Of a stretch of 60,078 nt of DNA, positions 1 to 8,288 are shown one piece after another (the stretch's first letter is position 1; each line of letters starts with the position of its first letter). A program made the position numbers and the translations under genes. Origin of the DNA: Nocardia vaccinii NBRC 15922. Its GTDB lineage: Bacteria; Actinomycetota; Actinomycetes; Mycobacteriales; Mycobacteriaceae. The notes below the pieces were generated by a model. The model searched no databases. It worked only from the letters and a program-made list of their open reading frames with translations, and was not told the DNA's origin. The stretch is taken from NCBI RefSeq assembly GCF_001613305.1, contig NZ_BDCC01000077.1, positions 1 to 60,078 of the forward strand, in the 5' to 3' direction.

Positions 1-2
1 CA

Positions 3-452
3 CGGACGATCATCGGCGGCACACTGGTCGCGCACGGTATCAAGCACGGGCGCAGTATCGATGGGACGGCAGGCTGGTTCGAATCGATTGGATTCCGCGA
101 ACCACGCTTGCAGGCCCAGGCAAGCGTGGTGGTTGAGGTAGGCGCAGGGGTGGCCCTGATCGCAGGGGCGGCAACACCAGTCGCGGCTGCAGCAGTCGTC
201 GGAACAATGGCTGTCGCCGCTCGATCAGTTCATGTCGCGAATGGCTTCTTCATCACCTCCGAAGGCTGGGAATACGTCACGAACCTGGCGGTTGCATCAG
301 TGGCGCTTGCTGGATCGGGGCCAGGCCGGTGGAGTGTTGACCGGGCCCTCGGCCTCGACAAGGGGCTGCGTGGCGATCGAGCCGCGCTCGCGGCTTTAGG
401 ACTGGGTATCGGAGCCGCGGCTGTTCAGCTCGCGGTGTTCTTCCGGACGTGA
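3..452 (+). CDS. DoxX-like membrane protein (5' partial)
   Basis: The reading frame is open to the left edge of the window, so the true start lies outside it. Translation in frame from base 3 gives a short polar N-terminal part followed by about four hydrophobic, Ala/Gly/Val-rich segments, ending FFRT before TGA. The HG-x3-G pattern in the first helix (AHGIKHG) and the four-helix layout match the DoxX/SURF4-like family. The biochemical role of most members is unknown. There is no close neighbour downstream, and it is probably the last gene of an operon that begins outside the window. Confidence 0.6.
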   Translation, partial: RTIIGGTLVAHGIKHGRSIDGTAGWFESIGFREPRLQAQASVVVEVGAGVALIAGAATPVAAAAVVGTMAVAARSVHVANGFFITSEGWEYVTNLAVASVALAGSGPGRWSVDRALGLDKGLRGDRAALAALGLGIGAAAVQLAVFFRT

Positions 453-902
453 TCCACGACCTGAGCAGCATGAGAACGGTCGTGTGATCGAGACTGGCTC
501 CATGTGCTTCGGCGCCTGCACTCTCATCCGAATCCGCACCCGCCGGCAATTGGTTCGGCGATGGCAGATGCGGCGGCCGTCGCGATAGCGAGGAGTCCGG
601 AAAGGCCGAGAACACCGCCATCGCACGACACGATGGCTGCACGCTCACACCAGGCGGCGTTGTTCCGGTTCTCGACGTCGCCATGAGCCCCACTGCACTC
701 CGTCTGGCCCTGCAAGGCCAGGTGGGGCCAGGTGGGGCTTCTCTTTTGGCGACTACTGCGGTAGACATCAAGACGGTAAATGTCTATACGTGTGCCGACG
801 GGGAGTGAGCCGGTGGACCCTGATCAGCTACCGTCTTTCGCTGCGGTGTGCCGCTTTGCGGTGCTGGTCATCGACGCACGACAACAGTGAGGACCAAACC
901 AG
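453..902. other. Intergenic region with candidate operator
   Basis: No convincing gene is seen on either strand; short frames here are compositionally poor. The one notable element is the inverted repeat at 762-786, which probably belongs to the promoter of the amidohydrolase gene. The direct repeat GGTGGGGCCA at 721-740 (approximate) is short and unexplained. Confidence 0.5.
762..786. promoter_or_regulatory. Candidate operator, site 1 (TAGACAT-N11-ATGTCTA)
   Basis: A perfect 7-bp inverted repeat, TAGACAT (762-768) and ATGTCTA (780-786), separated by 11 bp. It lies about 117 bp before the amidohydrolase start. The same left half-site recurs before the P450 gene, and the same half-site and spacing recur before the small-protein/CoA-transferase operon. 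This pattern suggests a shared dimeric repressor such as a TetR or GntR protein. The regulator is not identified. Confidence 0.5.
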
Positions 903-1763
903 ATGCAGGTAATTGATGCGTGGATCAACACGCTGCCGGCGAAGACTGCGGCACAATTCGCGAAGAACCCGGTTCTGGCCGGCGTCGCGAAGTTCTTCGG
1001 GGAGTCGGTCAAGGTCACCGACGGCATTCCCTTCGATGCGATCGTGGCCATGATGGATGCCGCAGGCGTCGACAGGGGCATCATCACCGCGCCGCTGCTA
1101 CAGGGTGGCCGCTACAGCCGAGGTGAAGCTCCTGTGGATGATCCGATCGCTGCGTGCGACAGCTTTCCGGATCGTTTCCGCGCGGCATTCACCCTTGCGC
1201 CATTCCCATCGGTTCGGGTGATGGTCGACGCACTCGAGCAGGCGGCGAAGGACCCCCGTGTCGTGTGCTTTCGCATCGTGCCGCTGTTCACGCAAGAGCC
1301 GATCAACAGCCGTATGCACTACCCGATCTACGAGCGCTGCGAGGCCCTCGGCATCCCGGTGTCGATCAACGTTGGAATACCGGGCCCCAAGGTCCGCGGC
1401 CGATGCCAGGATCCAATGGATCTCGACGACGTATGCATCGACTTCCCAAAGCTGACGATCGTCGCTTCCCATATGGGTCACCCATGGGAAAGCCTGTTGA
1501 TCCGGCTGATGATGAAGTACGAGAACCTGTATCTGATGAACTCCGCGTACCTGGCGAAGTACATGGAGCCGTCTGTGGTCTCCTTCATGGACTCCTCGCG
1601 CGGGAGAGATCGACTGCTGTGGGCGTCGGACTTCCCCATGCTGTCGGTGGAAGGATCCGTGAAATCGGCACGGGCACTGGACATCAGCGACGAAGGCAAA
1701 GAGGCGTTTCTCGGGGGCAACGCTGCCAAGATTTTCCCGTGGGATCGGAGTGCGGGAGCCTGA
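903..1763 (+). CDS. Amidohydrolase-family (Amidohydro_2) protein
   Basis: This 286-residue protein has the TIM-barrel layout of Amidohydro_2/ACMSD-like hydrolases and decarboxylases. H190 and H193 lie in HMGHPW, and D243 lies in the late ASDFPM motif. The usual N-terminal DxHxH metal motif is replaced (IDAWIN at residues 4-9), so the metal site is not canonical. The companion at 35062 does keep HxH. The gene stands alone between an operator-like repeat and the P450 gene, and is probably co-regulated with it. Function could be decarboxylation or hydrolysis of a ring-derived acid. The ATG at 903 is preceded by a weak purine stretch. Confidence 0.75.
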   Translation: MQVIDAWINTLPAKTAAQFAKNPVLAGVAKFFGESVKVTDGIPFDAIVAMMDAAGVDRGIITAPLLQGGRYSRGEAPVDDPIAACDSFPDRFRAAFTLAPFPSVRVMVDALEQAAKDPRVVCFRIVPLFTQEPINSRMHYPIYERCEALGIPVSINVGIPGPKVRGRCQDPMDLDDVCIDFPKLTIVASHMGHPWESLLIRLMMKYENLYLMNSAYLAKYMEPSVVSFMDSSRGRDRLLWASDFPMLSVEGSVKSARALDISDEGKEAFLGGNAAKIFPWDRSAGA

Positions 1764-1807
1764 CACCCGGGGTGGGCACGTTCCATTCCTCCAGGGATCG
1801 ACTGGTA

Positions 1808-1838
1808 GACAAATAGACATTAGATGTCGTATTGTGTT
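1808..1838. promoter_or_regulatory. Candidate operator, site 2 (P450 promoter)
   Basis: Bases 1808-1821 (GACAAATAGACATT) are identical to 6451-6464 before another operon. The TAGACAT half-site is at 1814-1820. A close perfect repeat, GACAT-TAG-ATGTC, sits at 1816-1828, and a degenerate second half-site lies 11 bp on. It lies roughly 110 bp before the P450 start. It is probably bound by the same regulator as sites 1 and 3. Confidence 0.5.
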
Positions 1839-1945
1839 CCGCAACACAGTCGTCGGGACGGTACTCGGCGCCCGTCCGCCGTTGGTGGGCGCGCGCCGTT
1901 GATCTGAGAAACCCGATCGACCACAGCGGAGGAGCGAATCGAACC

Positions 1946-3154
1946 ATGACCACGGCTCTGCAAGAACTTGTCAACTTCCAGGACAAGTCGTTCCATCTTG
2001 GGTCGACTCGTGAGATCTACGCACGAATCAGGAACGAGGATCCTGTCTTCTGGTCAGAGCGTGATGGCGCGTGGTTGTTGACCAAGTACGAGGACATCAG
2101 ACGAGTCGAGACATCAGATGCTTTCTCCAACGCCCGCGGAATGGTCATCGTTGATGTCGCGGCGAAGAAATCGGTCGCGACGTACCCTGGTGGGATCGTG
2201 CCAATCCTCGCGATGGATGGCCCCGATCACGCGAAGGTGCGTCGCCTCGTCGCTATGACCTTTACGCCGCGTGTGGTCGCGCAGTTGGAGGTCTTCGTCC
2301 GCGAGTTGACGTGCGAGATTCTCGACTCATTGGATCCCTCGGTCGACATTGACCTCGTCGACAAGCTATTCGTGCCGGTACCGATGTACGTCATTGCCCA
2401 GCTGCTCGGTGTGCCGCGTGATCGGTGGGCCGACTTCAAGCGCTGGTCGGATGCTGTCATTGCGACATCGTCAGCGAAGCCCGAGGACCTGGCAGCATTG
2501 CAACGGTGCCGGGTCGAAATGTGGGAGTACTTCGGGGCGTTGATCGCTGAGCGCCGAGCCAACCCAGGAGACGACTTGATCTCCCTGCTCGGAGCCGCCG
2601 AAGTCGATGGCGAACGTTTCGACCTGGGGATGCTGCAGATGCTGTGCAGTGCGCTGCTGGTTGGCGGTAACGAAACTACGCGGAACCTGATGTCGGGCGG
2701 AACGATCGCTCTTGCTCAACATCCCGACCAGCGCAGCATTCTGGTCGAGGACCCCGAGCTGATCGGTTCGGCGGTCAGTGAGATCCTGCGTTGGGTTACG
2801 CCGGTTATTCATTTCGTCAGATATGCCACGCAGGACGTCGTATTCCGTGGCAAGACCATCAAGGAAGGCGACCACGTGGTGCTCGTCTATCCGAGTGCCA
2901 ACATGGACGAGGATATTTTCGAAGGTCCCGAGGTATTCGATGTTCAGCGCACGTTCTCGCCCACGCACCTCGCCTTCGGGTGGGGGAAGCACGTCTGCCT
3001 CGGGGCGCACCTGGCACGATTGGAGGCGCGAATCGTCTTTGAAGAGTTGCTTGCCCGTTTCCCTGAATACCAGTTGGTGGGGGAGCCGGATCGTCTGGGT
3101 TCCACGCTGGTCTCCACGATCGTGCATCTGCCCGTTCGACTCGAGCCCAGCTGA
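1946..3154 (+). CDS. Cytochrome P450
   Basis: A 402-residue soluble bacterial P450 monooxygenase. The haem-binding loop is FGWGKHVCLG with the thiolate ligand at Cys351. The I-helix oxygen-activation motif is GGNETT (240-245), with Glu in place of the usual Asp. The K-helix ExxR is E279-R282. The frame extends upstream to 1832, but ATG 1946 gives a normal-length P450 and has GGAG-type purines just before it. The protein needs a ferredoxin and reductase, and neither is encoded nearby. Together with the alcohol and aldehyde dehydrogenases at 16-18.7 kb it could oxidise a methyl group to a carboxylate. The CYP family cannot be assigned by eye. Confidence 0.93.
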   Translation: MTTALQELVNFQDKSFHLGSTREIYARIRNEDPVFWSERDGAWLLTKYEDIRRVETSDAFSNARGMVIVDVAAKKSVATYPGGIVPILAMDGPDHAKVRRLVAMTFTPRVVAQLEVFVRELTCEILDSLDPSVDIDLVDKLFVPVPMYVIAQLLGVPRDRWADFKRWSDAVIATSSAKPEDLAALQRCRVEMWEYFGALIAERRANPGDDLISLLGAAEVDGERFDLGMLQMLCSALLVGGNETTRNLMSGGTIALAQHPDQRSILVEDPELIGSAVSEILRWVTPVIHFVRYATQDVVFRGKTIKEGDHVVLVYPSANMDEDIFEGPEVFDVQRTFSPTHLAFGWGKHVCLGAHLARLEARIVFEELLARFPEYQLVGEPDRLGSTLVSTIVHLPVRLEPS

Positions 3155-3559
3155 GCCGCGTTGATACCCGCATCACGATCCGCCGCAGCCGGAACAATTT
3201 TTGCTCCTGCTACGTCACCGTTCGCCACGACCGACGAACCGACAGTTCATGCAGCTGTTCCCAGTACCAGGTGGGATTGATTAATTTGAACATCGATTAC
3301 GCCGCAATCGTCGTTTTCGGCGTTCTCGCAATCACCCAGGTGACCGGACCGGTCGGCTTGTTCGGGGAGGGGCGGTGAGATCGGCATGATCTCCAGGTCG
3401 GCTCGTTTTCGTGGCCGTGGTACTGGTCGAGCAGCAAGTCGAAGCGGTCGTGTCCGGAGTGGCCGATCCTCTAATAGTTCTAGAACAATGGAGAATTTCG
3501 TTGGACGACAATGTCAGTAACGTTTCACTCGCTGCCCTAGAGCAACGGATCTACGCGCT
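3155..3559. other. Intergenic region with short palindrome
   Basis: No complete gene is visible. A short frame at about 3292-3378 reads like the hydrophobic tail of a permease and could be a remnant, but it is too short to assign. The perfect palindrome GTTCTAGAAC at 3477-3486 lies about 75 bp before the CoA-transferase start and is a candidate operator for that operon. No terminator-like stem was found after the P450 gene. Confidence 0.4.
3477..3486. promoter_or_regulatory. Candidate operator palindrome GTTCTAGAAC
   Basis: A perfect 10-bp palindrome in AT-rich sequence upstream of the CoA-transferase/DUF35/thiolase operon. It differs from the KstR consensus, whose core is AACnnGTT. Its function is inferred from position only. 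Confidence 0.3.
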
Positions 3560-4813
3560 GTGACCGCCATCGAGAACGACGGCACGACGGTGCCGAAGAC
3601 GGCCGGTCCGCTGGCCGGTATCCGTGTCCTGGAAGTCGCGCAGTGGGTGTTCGTCCCAGGGGCTGGCGGCATCCTTGCTGACTGGGGCGCCGATGTCGTG
3701 AAGGTCGAGCACGCGACGCAGGGCGACGCGATCCGCGGCCTTTACCCAGACAAGGCTTCGATGAAGTACCGCAACGTCATCCACAACACTAACCGCGGCA
3801 AGCGCAGCATCGGAATCGACCTCAAGGAGCCCGAAGGTCGTGAACTTCTGCTGCGGATGGCGGAGTCCAGTGATGTCTTCTTGACGAACTTCCTTCCGGA
3901 TGCCCGAAAAAAACTTGGCATAGACGTTGACGATCTCCAGAAGGCCAACCAGCGGATCATCTACGCCCGCGGGTCCGGTGTGGGCCCCCGTGGTCCCGAG
4001 TCGGCCTCAGGCGGATACGACTTCTCACACTTCTGGGCACGGTCGGGGGTCGCGTCCGTATATCACCACCCGGATCTGGACTATCCGCTCGCCGGCAACG
4101 CCCAGTTCGGCGACCTGATCAGTGCCACGGTGCTCGCTGGAGGTATCGCGGCGGCTCTGGTGGAGCGCGAGCGGACCGGGGCAGCGCCGGTCGTAGACGT
4201 CTCGCTTCTCGGCGTCGGCGCGTGGAGTATCGCCGCAGACATCGTCACCTCGGCTGCCGGGGAACCGTACGCGCCGATCCCCACACTCGACCGGGACAAG
4301 CGGCGCAATCCGCTCACGAACGTATTCCGTACCTCAGATCGCCGCTTCCTCGCGATCGTGTTGCTGCAGTCGGACCGAGACTGGCCTGAATTCAGTGCGC
4401 GCCTGGACGCACCCCAACTGCGCGAGGATCCGCGCTTCGCCGACGCAGCTGGCCGGCTGAGCCACGCCCCCGCACTGATAGCCGAACTTGACGCCGTATT
4501 CAGTACCCGCACGCTGGCTGAGTGGAAGCAGAGGCTGATGGGCGCTGACTTCGTCTGGGACGTGTTCCAACAACCGGGCGAGGTGGCGACCGACCCGCAG
4601 ATACTGGCGAACGACTACATCATTGGGGTGCAGGACGCGGAGGGTTCGACGTCGCCGCCGTACCTGGTCGCCTCTCCAGTCCAGTTCGACGAGCGCAGTC
4701 CGGTCCCGCACCGGGCTCCGGAACATGCCGAACATTCGGAACTCATCCTCCTCGACATGGGGCTCAGCTGGGATGAGATCGCTACGTTGAAGGAGAATGG
4801 TGTTGTCCGCTGA
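3560..4813 (+). CDS. Family III CoA-transferase (CaiB/BaiF)
   Basis: This 417-residue enzyme transfers CoA between acyl-CoA and a free carboxylic acid. The N-terminal Rossmann-like part reads GIRVLEVAQWV and ADWGADVVKVE. The catalytic Asp is D185 in FGDLISATVLAGG, aligned by eye with Asp169 of formyl-CoA transferase, followed by ERERTGAAPVVDVS. The start is GTG at 3560. It is the first gene of a three-gene operon; the DUF35 gene overlaps its end by 17 bp. It probably activates a carboxylate for the following beta-oxidation or retro-aldol step. The substrate is unknown. Confidence 0.9.
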   Translation: MTAIENDGTTVPKTAGPLAGIRVLEVAQWVFVPGAGGILADWGADVVKVEHATQGDAIRGLYPDKASMKYRNVIHNTNRGKRSIGIDLKEPEGRELLLRMAESSDVFLTNFLPDARKKLGIDVDDLQKANQRIIYARGSGVGPRGPESASGGYDFSHFWARSGVASVYHHPDLDYPLAGNAQFGDLISATVLAGGIAAALVERERTGAAPVVDVSLLGVGAWSIAADIVTSAAGEPYAPIPTLDRDKRRNPLTNVFRTSDRRFLAIVLLQSDRDWPEFSARLDAPQLREDPRFADAAGRLSHAPALIAELDAVFSTRTLAEWKQRLMGADFVWDVFQQPGEVATDPQILANDYIIGVQDAEGSTSPPYLVASPVQFDERSPVPHRAPEHAEHSELILLDMGLSWDEIATLKENGVVR

Positions 4814-5237
4814 GAATTCTCCGGCGGTCGAGCCTCGACTGATTCCTACGCTCGGGCCTGAGTACGACTTCTTCTGGGAAGGCGCACGCGAAGGTGAGTT
4901 GCGTTTCCAGCGATGCTCCGACTGCGACCTGCCGCGGTTTCCGGTCTCGGACGCTTGCCGGTTCTGTGGGTCGTTCGCCTGGCGACCCTGGGCTTCGAGC
5001 GGCCGCGGAACAGTGTTCTCGTACTCCTTCGTGCGGCGTCCTCGGGTCAATTACCTCCCGGATGACGCTGCCGTGGCGGTGATCTCGCTCGAAGAGGGCT
5101 TACGGTTCCCGAGCAATGTTCTCCACGTGACGCCGAGCATGATCGACTTCGGCATGGAAGTTGAGGTTATCTGGCAGACGGTCTCGGACCCGACCGGAAC
5201 ATCGGCACTCCAGCTGCCGTTGTTTGTGCTCGCATGA
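4797..5237 (+). CDS. DUF35 zinc-ribbon/OB-fold protein
   Basis: This 146-residue protein has an N-terminal zinc ribbon with C40, C43, C54 and C57, followed by an OB-fold with the typical GRGTVFSYSFVRRP strand. Proteins of this type act as partners of thiolase-like enzymes. The best-known case is the DUF35 part of ChsH2, which is required by the steroid side-chain aldolase Ltp2. The next gene encodes exactly such a thiolase-like protein and overlaps by 4 bp, so the two probably form a complex. AAGGAG lies just before the ATG at 4797; GTG 4800 or TTG 4803 are possible alternative starts. Confidence 0.88.
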   Translation: MVLSAENSPAVEPRLIPTLGPEYDFFWEGAREGELRFQRCSDCDLPRFPVSDACRFCGSFAWRPWASSGRGTVFSYSFVRRPRVNYLPDDAAVAVISLEEGLRFPSNVLHVTPSMIDFGMEVEVIWQTVSDPTGTSALQLPLFVLA

Positions 5238-6397
5238 CCGGGGGCGGAGCAGCGATCGTCGGGATCGCCCATACCGAGTTCATGTCGGCGTCTGGTAAGA
5301 GCGACCTGGCGCTGACGGTAGAGGCGATACGCGCTGCCATCACAGACGCTGGCTTGTCGATGTCGGACATCGATGGTCTCGTCACTCTGCAAGCGGACGC
5401 CAGCCAACCGACAGCAGTGTCTACAGCACTGGCTCTCGGCCCACTCAGTTGGTACTCGTCGCTGCCATACGGCGGCGGGGCGTGCTGCGGTTCCGTACAG
5501 GACGCCGCGCTCGCCATCTCAGCAGGATTGGCCGACGTGATTGTCATCTACCGCGGCGCGAACCTGCGATCGGGTGCCCGATTTGGTCGGCCAGGAGGGC
5601 CCAACGCTGCACCCGCACCGCAATCCTGGGGTCTCACAAAGAGCTACGGATTGGTGACGCCCGCGATCTCCAGTTCGCTGGTATTCCACCGGTGGATGTA
5701 CGAACACGGCCTCACAAACGAGGACCTGGCCGTCGTCGCGTGCACCAATCGCGACTACGGATCGACCAACCCGCGGGCCCATTTCTTCAGCAAACCGCTC
5801 ACAGTTGAGGACTACCACGCATCACGTTGGGTGGTGGAACCAGTGCTCCGGGTCGCGGACTGCTGCCTGGAAACTGATGCCGGTGCCGCGATCGTCGTCG
5901 CCCGCGAAGACATCGCCAGGTCTTTGACAAAGCGGCCCGCGACAGTGCGGGCCGCCGCACGGGGGATGGGGCCGGGCAGCTCCGTCCTGCAGTCGTACTA
6001 CCGAGACGACATGTTGGCTCTCCCCGATCTGCAGGCGGTCGCCGCCCAGCTTTGGGCGCAGTCGACCCTGGGTGCAAATGACATCGACGTGGCGATGCTG
6101 TACGACAACTTCAGCCCGGTGATACCGATGGTGCTGGAAAGCTTCGGATTCAGTGAACCCGGCAAAGGCTGCGCGTTCATTGCAGAGGGAAACACCCGCA
6201 TCGACGGTCGGCTGCCGGTGAATACGAACGGCGGAATGATGTCGGAGGCCTACGTTCACGGTTTCAACGGAATGATCGAGGCAGTCCGCCAGATCCGAGG
6301 CGAGTCGGCAAACCAGGTGGCAAACGTGGACAACGTTCTCGTCACCGGCGGAACGGCCCAGCCCACGAGCGGGATGATCCTGCAGGGCGGGACCTGA
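5234..6397 (+). CDS. Lipid-transfer/Ltp2-like thiolase (putative retro-aldolase)
   Basis: This 387-residue thiolase-fold protein belongs to the SCP-x/Ltp branch. A Cys is present at the nucleophile position (C85 in ACCGSVQD). The degradative-thiolase motif GHPxGATG is replaced by NTNGGMMSEAYVHG, which is typical of Ltp2-type aldolases. With the DUF35 partner encoded immediately upstream (ATGA overlap), retro-aldol cleavage of a beta-hydroxyacyl-CoA is more likely than thiolysis. That function is established for Ltp2 in steroid side-chain degradation and is inferred here. It is the last gene of the three-gene operon. Confidence 0.85.
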   Translation: MTGGGAAIVGIAHTEFMSASGKSDLALTVEAIRAAITDAGLSMSDIDGLVTLQADASQPTAVSTALALGPLSWYSSLPYGGGACCGSVQDAALAISAGLADVIVIYRGANLRSGARFGRPGGPNAAPAPQSWGLTKSYGLVTPAISSSLVFHRWMYEHGLTNEDLAVVACTNRDYGSTNPRAHFFSKPLTVEDYHASRWVVEPVLRVADCCLETDAGAAIVVAREDIARSLTKRPATVRAAARGMGPGSSVLQSYYRDDMLALPDLQAVAAQLWAQSTLGANDIDVAMLYDNFSPVIPMVLESFGFSEPGKGCAFIAEGNTRIDGRLPVNTNGGMMSEAYVHGFNGMIEAVRQIRGESANQVANVDNVLVTGGTAQPTSGMILQGGT

Positions 6398-6450
6398 TCA
6401 GCCTCTGGTGTCCAGCGACGCTTGATTTCGCGGGCCCGATCACTACTATT

Positions 6451-6481
6451 GACAAATAGACATTGCTAGTATGTGTGTCTA
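6451..6481. promoter_or_regulatory. Candidate operator, site 3 (TAGACAT-N11-GTGTCTA)
   Basis: TAGACAT at 6457-6463 and GTGTCTA at 6475-6481 are separated by 11 bp, the same geometry as site 1 with one mismatch. The 14 bp at 6451-6464 are identical to site 2. It lies about 50 bp before the small-protein start. A TTGACA hexamer overlaps it at 6449-6454 and a TATATT lies at 6485-6490, but their spacing does not make a classical promoter. Confidence 0.55.
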
Positions 6482-6532
6482 AGTTATATTCGGCTCGGGT
6501 CGACCACTCTGGGCCTGGAAGGGCATCCCATC

Positions 6533-6838
6533 ATGACTTATCAAGCGGGCAACCGTCTTTCGAGTGCTACGTCAGCCGTGCAGGTCATCGTCGTCCGGGC
6601 ACCGGACACGGATATCGAACTCACCTGCGGTGGCGCCGCGATGGTTCCGGCCTCGAACGCACCGTCACAGGCGCCAACTGTTGGGGCTGCCGGCCTCGGC
6701 GTACTCGTCGGAAAACGTTACTTCGACGCGGTCTCGAAGCTCGAGGTTCTCTGCACGAAGGCCGGCGCTGGATCCCTCGAGATCGACGGCCGCCCGCTCG
6801 AGCTGATGCAGGCAAAGCCGCTGCCGTCCAGCGACTAG
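6533..6838 (+). CDS. Small conserved-looking protein of unknown function
   Basis: The encoded protein is 101 residues from the ATG at 6533; an in-frame start further upstream at 6473 would overlap the operator-like repeat. The N-terminal half carries QVIVVRAPDTDIELTCGGA. The C-terminal half carries GKRYFDAVSKLEVLCTKAG and ends in LPSSD. Two Cys are present (CGG and VLC). No signal peptide or membrane segment is seen. Codon third positions are GC-rich as in real genes. It leads the CoA-transferase/crotonase/ACAD operon, 76 bp before the next start, so a role as a small accessory protein is plausible. I do not recognise a named family. Confidence 0.65.
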   Translation: MTYQAGNRLSSATSAVQVIVVRAPDTDIELTCGGAAMVPASNAPSQAPTVGAAGLGVLVGKRYFDAVSKLEVLCTKAGAGSLEIDGRPLELMQAKPLPSSD

Positions 6839-6914
6839 AGCAGCAGATCCTCGTGTCCCTGTACGCCTGGGCACAACAAAAATTGATGTCACGAATCAAG
6901 ATCGAGGGAGCGCC

Positions 6915-8288
6915 ATGAGCGCCGAGAACGACAGCGAAGGCCAGGTCGCAACTGCTGCGCGCGACGGCCGCGCTATGGAAGGTGTGCGGGTACTCGACCT
7001 CGGCACTTCGGTTGCGGGTCCGCTGGGCCCCGCGTACATGGCCTACCACGGCGCTGACGTAATCAAGATCGACACTCCCGACCAACCCGATGTCTGCCGC
7101 CTCTTCGGTGCCTCATGGGCTAACGGGCGTGACGACATCGAACCTAAGGGTGCATGGCTTGACCTGAGCCCGTACGTGAGCGAGTGGTCGGCCGGAAAAC
7201 GCAGCGTCGGTTTGAATATGAAGAACCCGAAGGGGCGAGACGCCCTCGATCGGTTGATCGCGACGTGCGACGTGTTCGTGACGAATTTCTCTCCTCGCGC
7301 TGTCCGCTCGCTCGGGCTGACCTACGAAAGTGTGTCCGCGGTCCAGCCGGACATCATCTATGTTTCTCTTCCGGGTTTCGGCAGCGACACCAGCGGGCCG
7401 TACTCCGACTATTTATCCTTTGGGCCGAACCAGTCACCGCTCGTCGGAATCGATTACCTCACCGGCACGACCGATCGCCCACCGGCCGGCGCATCGAAAG
7501 TTGCGATATCGGACTACAGCTCGGCACTGCATGGATTCATCGCCACGCTCGCCGCTCTCGAGCATCGTGAGCGCACCGGCGAGGGCACGATGATCGACGT
7601 AAGCCAGTTCGAGGCGACCGTCAGCATGCTCGGCCCGCTAATCCTCGAGGTGGACGCCACCGGTATCAGCCGCGAGCGATCAGGCAACAGGTCCGACGCC
7701 GCGGCACCGGAAGGGGTCTACCAGTGTCGGGGCGAAGACCGGTGGATCGCGATCAGCGTCGTTGACGACGCCGCGTGGAGCGCTCTCGTCGAGGTGATGG
7801 GCGCTCCTTCGTGGAGCACTGACCGCCGCTATGTCACCGAGGCTGGTCGGCGTGCCGATCTCGACGCGCTCGATGTCGGGCTTGGGGCGTGGACCGCCGA
7901 TCACGATGCATTCGAACTCACAACGATGTTGCAGAACGCGGGTGTGGCTGCGCATGTGGTGTCGACCGTCGAAGAGTTGGCCGACGACCCCCAGATCAAG
8001 TACCGAGGATGGTATCGCCTCGCTCCCAGCACGCGGTTCGGTCGGGATCTGTTCGGCGGCAACCCGCAAAACCTGACTGCGACGCCGGGGCGCGCGGATG
8101 CCGCGGGGCCGATCCTGGCCGAACACACACAAGACCTGCTGGCCGAACTCGGCTACCAGCCGGAGGAGGTCGCCGCACTCGCAGAGGAAGGCGCTGTGTA
8201 TCTGCCGCAACAACTCGATATGACTCTGCGCAGACCTTACGACGACTATGTCGACCTGATTCTCGGCGTCCCGGGGGCATGGTCATGA
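6915..8288 (+). CDS. Family III CoA-transferase, Asp-containing subunit (pair 1)
   Basis: This 457-residue CaiB/BaiF protein has the N-terminal signature VRVLDLGTSVAGPLG. The catalytic Asp is retained (D200 in ISDYSSALHG), followed by ERTGEGTMIDVSQFE. It is longer than usual because of an N-terminal tail and an insertion around residues 65-90. Its stop overlaps the start of the next CoA-transferase gene by 4 bp (ATGA). That neighbour lacks the Asp, so the two probably form a hetero-oligomer in which this subunit carries the covalent aspartyl-CoA chemistry. Confidence 0.9.
   Translation: MSAENDSEGQVATAARDGRAMEGVRVLDLGTSVAGPLGPAYMAYHGADVIKIDTPDQPDVCRLFGASWANGRDDIEPKGAWLDLSPYVSEWSAGKRSVGLNMKNPKGRDALDRLIATCDVFVTNFSPRAVRSLGLTYESVSAVQPDIIYVSLPGFGSDTSGPYSDYLSFGPNQSPLVGIDYLTGTTDRPPAGASKVAISDYSSALHGFIATLAALEHRERTGEGTMIDVSQFEATVSMLGPLILEVDATGISRERSGNRSDAAAPEGVYQCRGEDRWIAISVVDDAAWSALVEVMGAPSWSTDRRYVTEAGRRADLDALDVGLGAWTADHDAFELTTMLQNAGVAAHVVSTVEELADDPQIKYRGWYRLAPSTRFGRDLFGGNPQNLTATPGRADAAGPILAEHTQDLLAELGYQPEEVAALAEEGAVYLPQQLDMTLRRPYDDYVDLILGVPGAWS

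Noticed and set aside
1832..1945. Upstream extension of the P450 frame
   Set aside because: The extra 38 residues would overlap the operator-like element and are not part of a normal P450 N terminus.
3292..3378. Short frame resembling a permease tail
   Set aside because: Fewer than 30 codons; similarity is an impression only.
3477..3486. GTTCTAGAAC considered as a KstR (cholesterol regulon) site
   Set aside because: The KstR core is AACnnGTT, which is the opposite arrangement; no KstR-like site was seen in the window.
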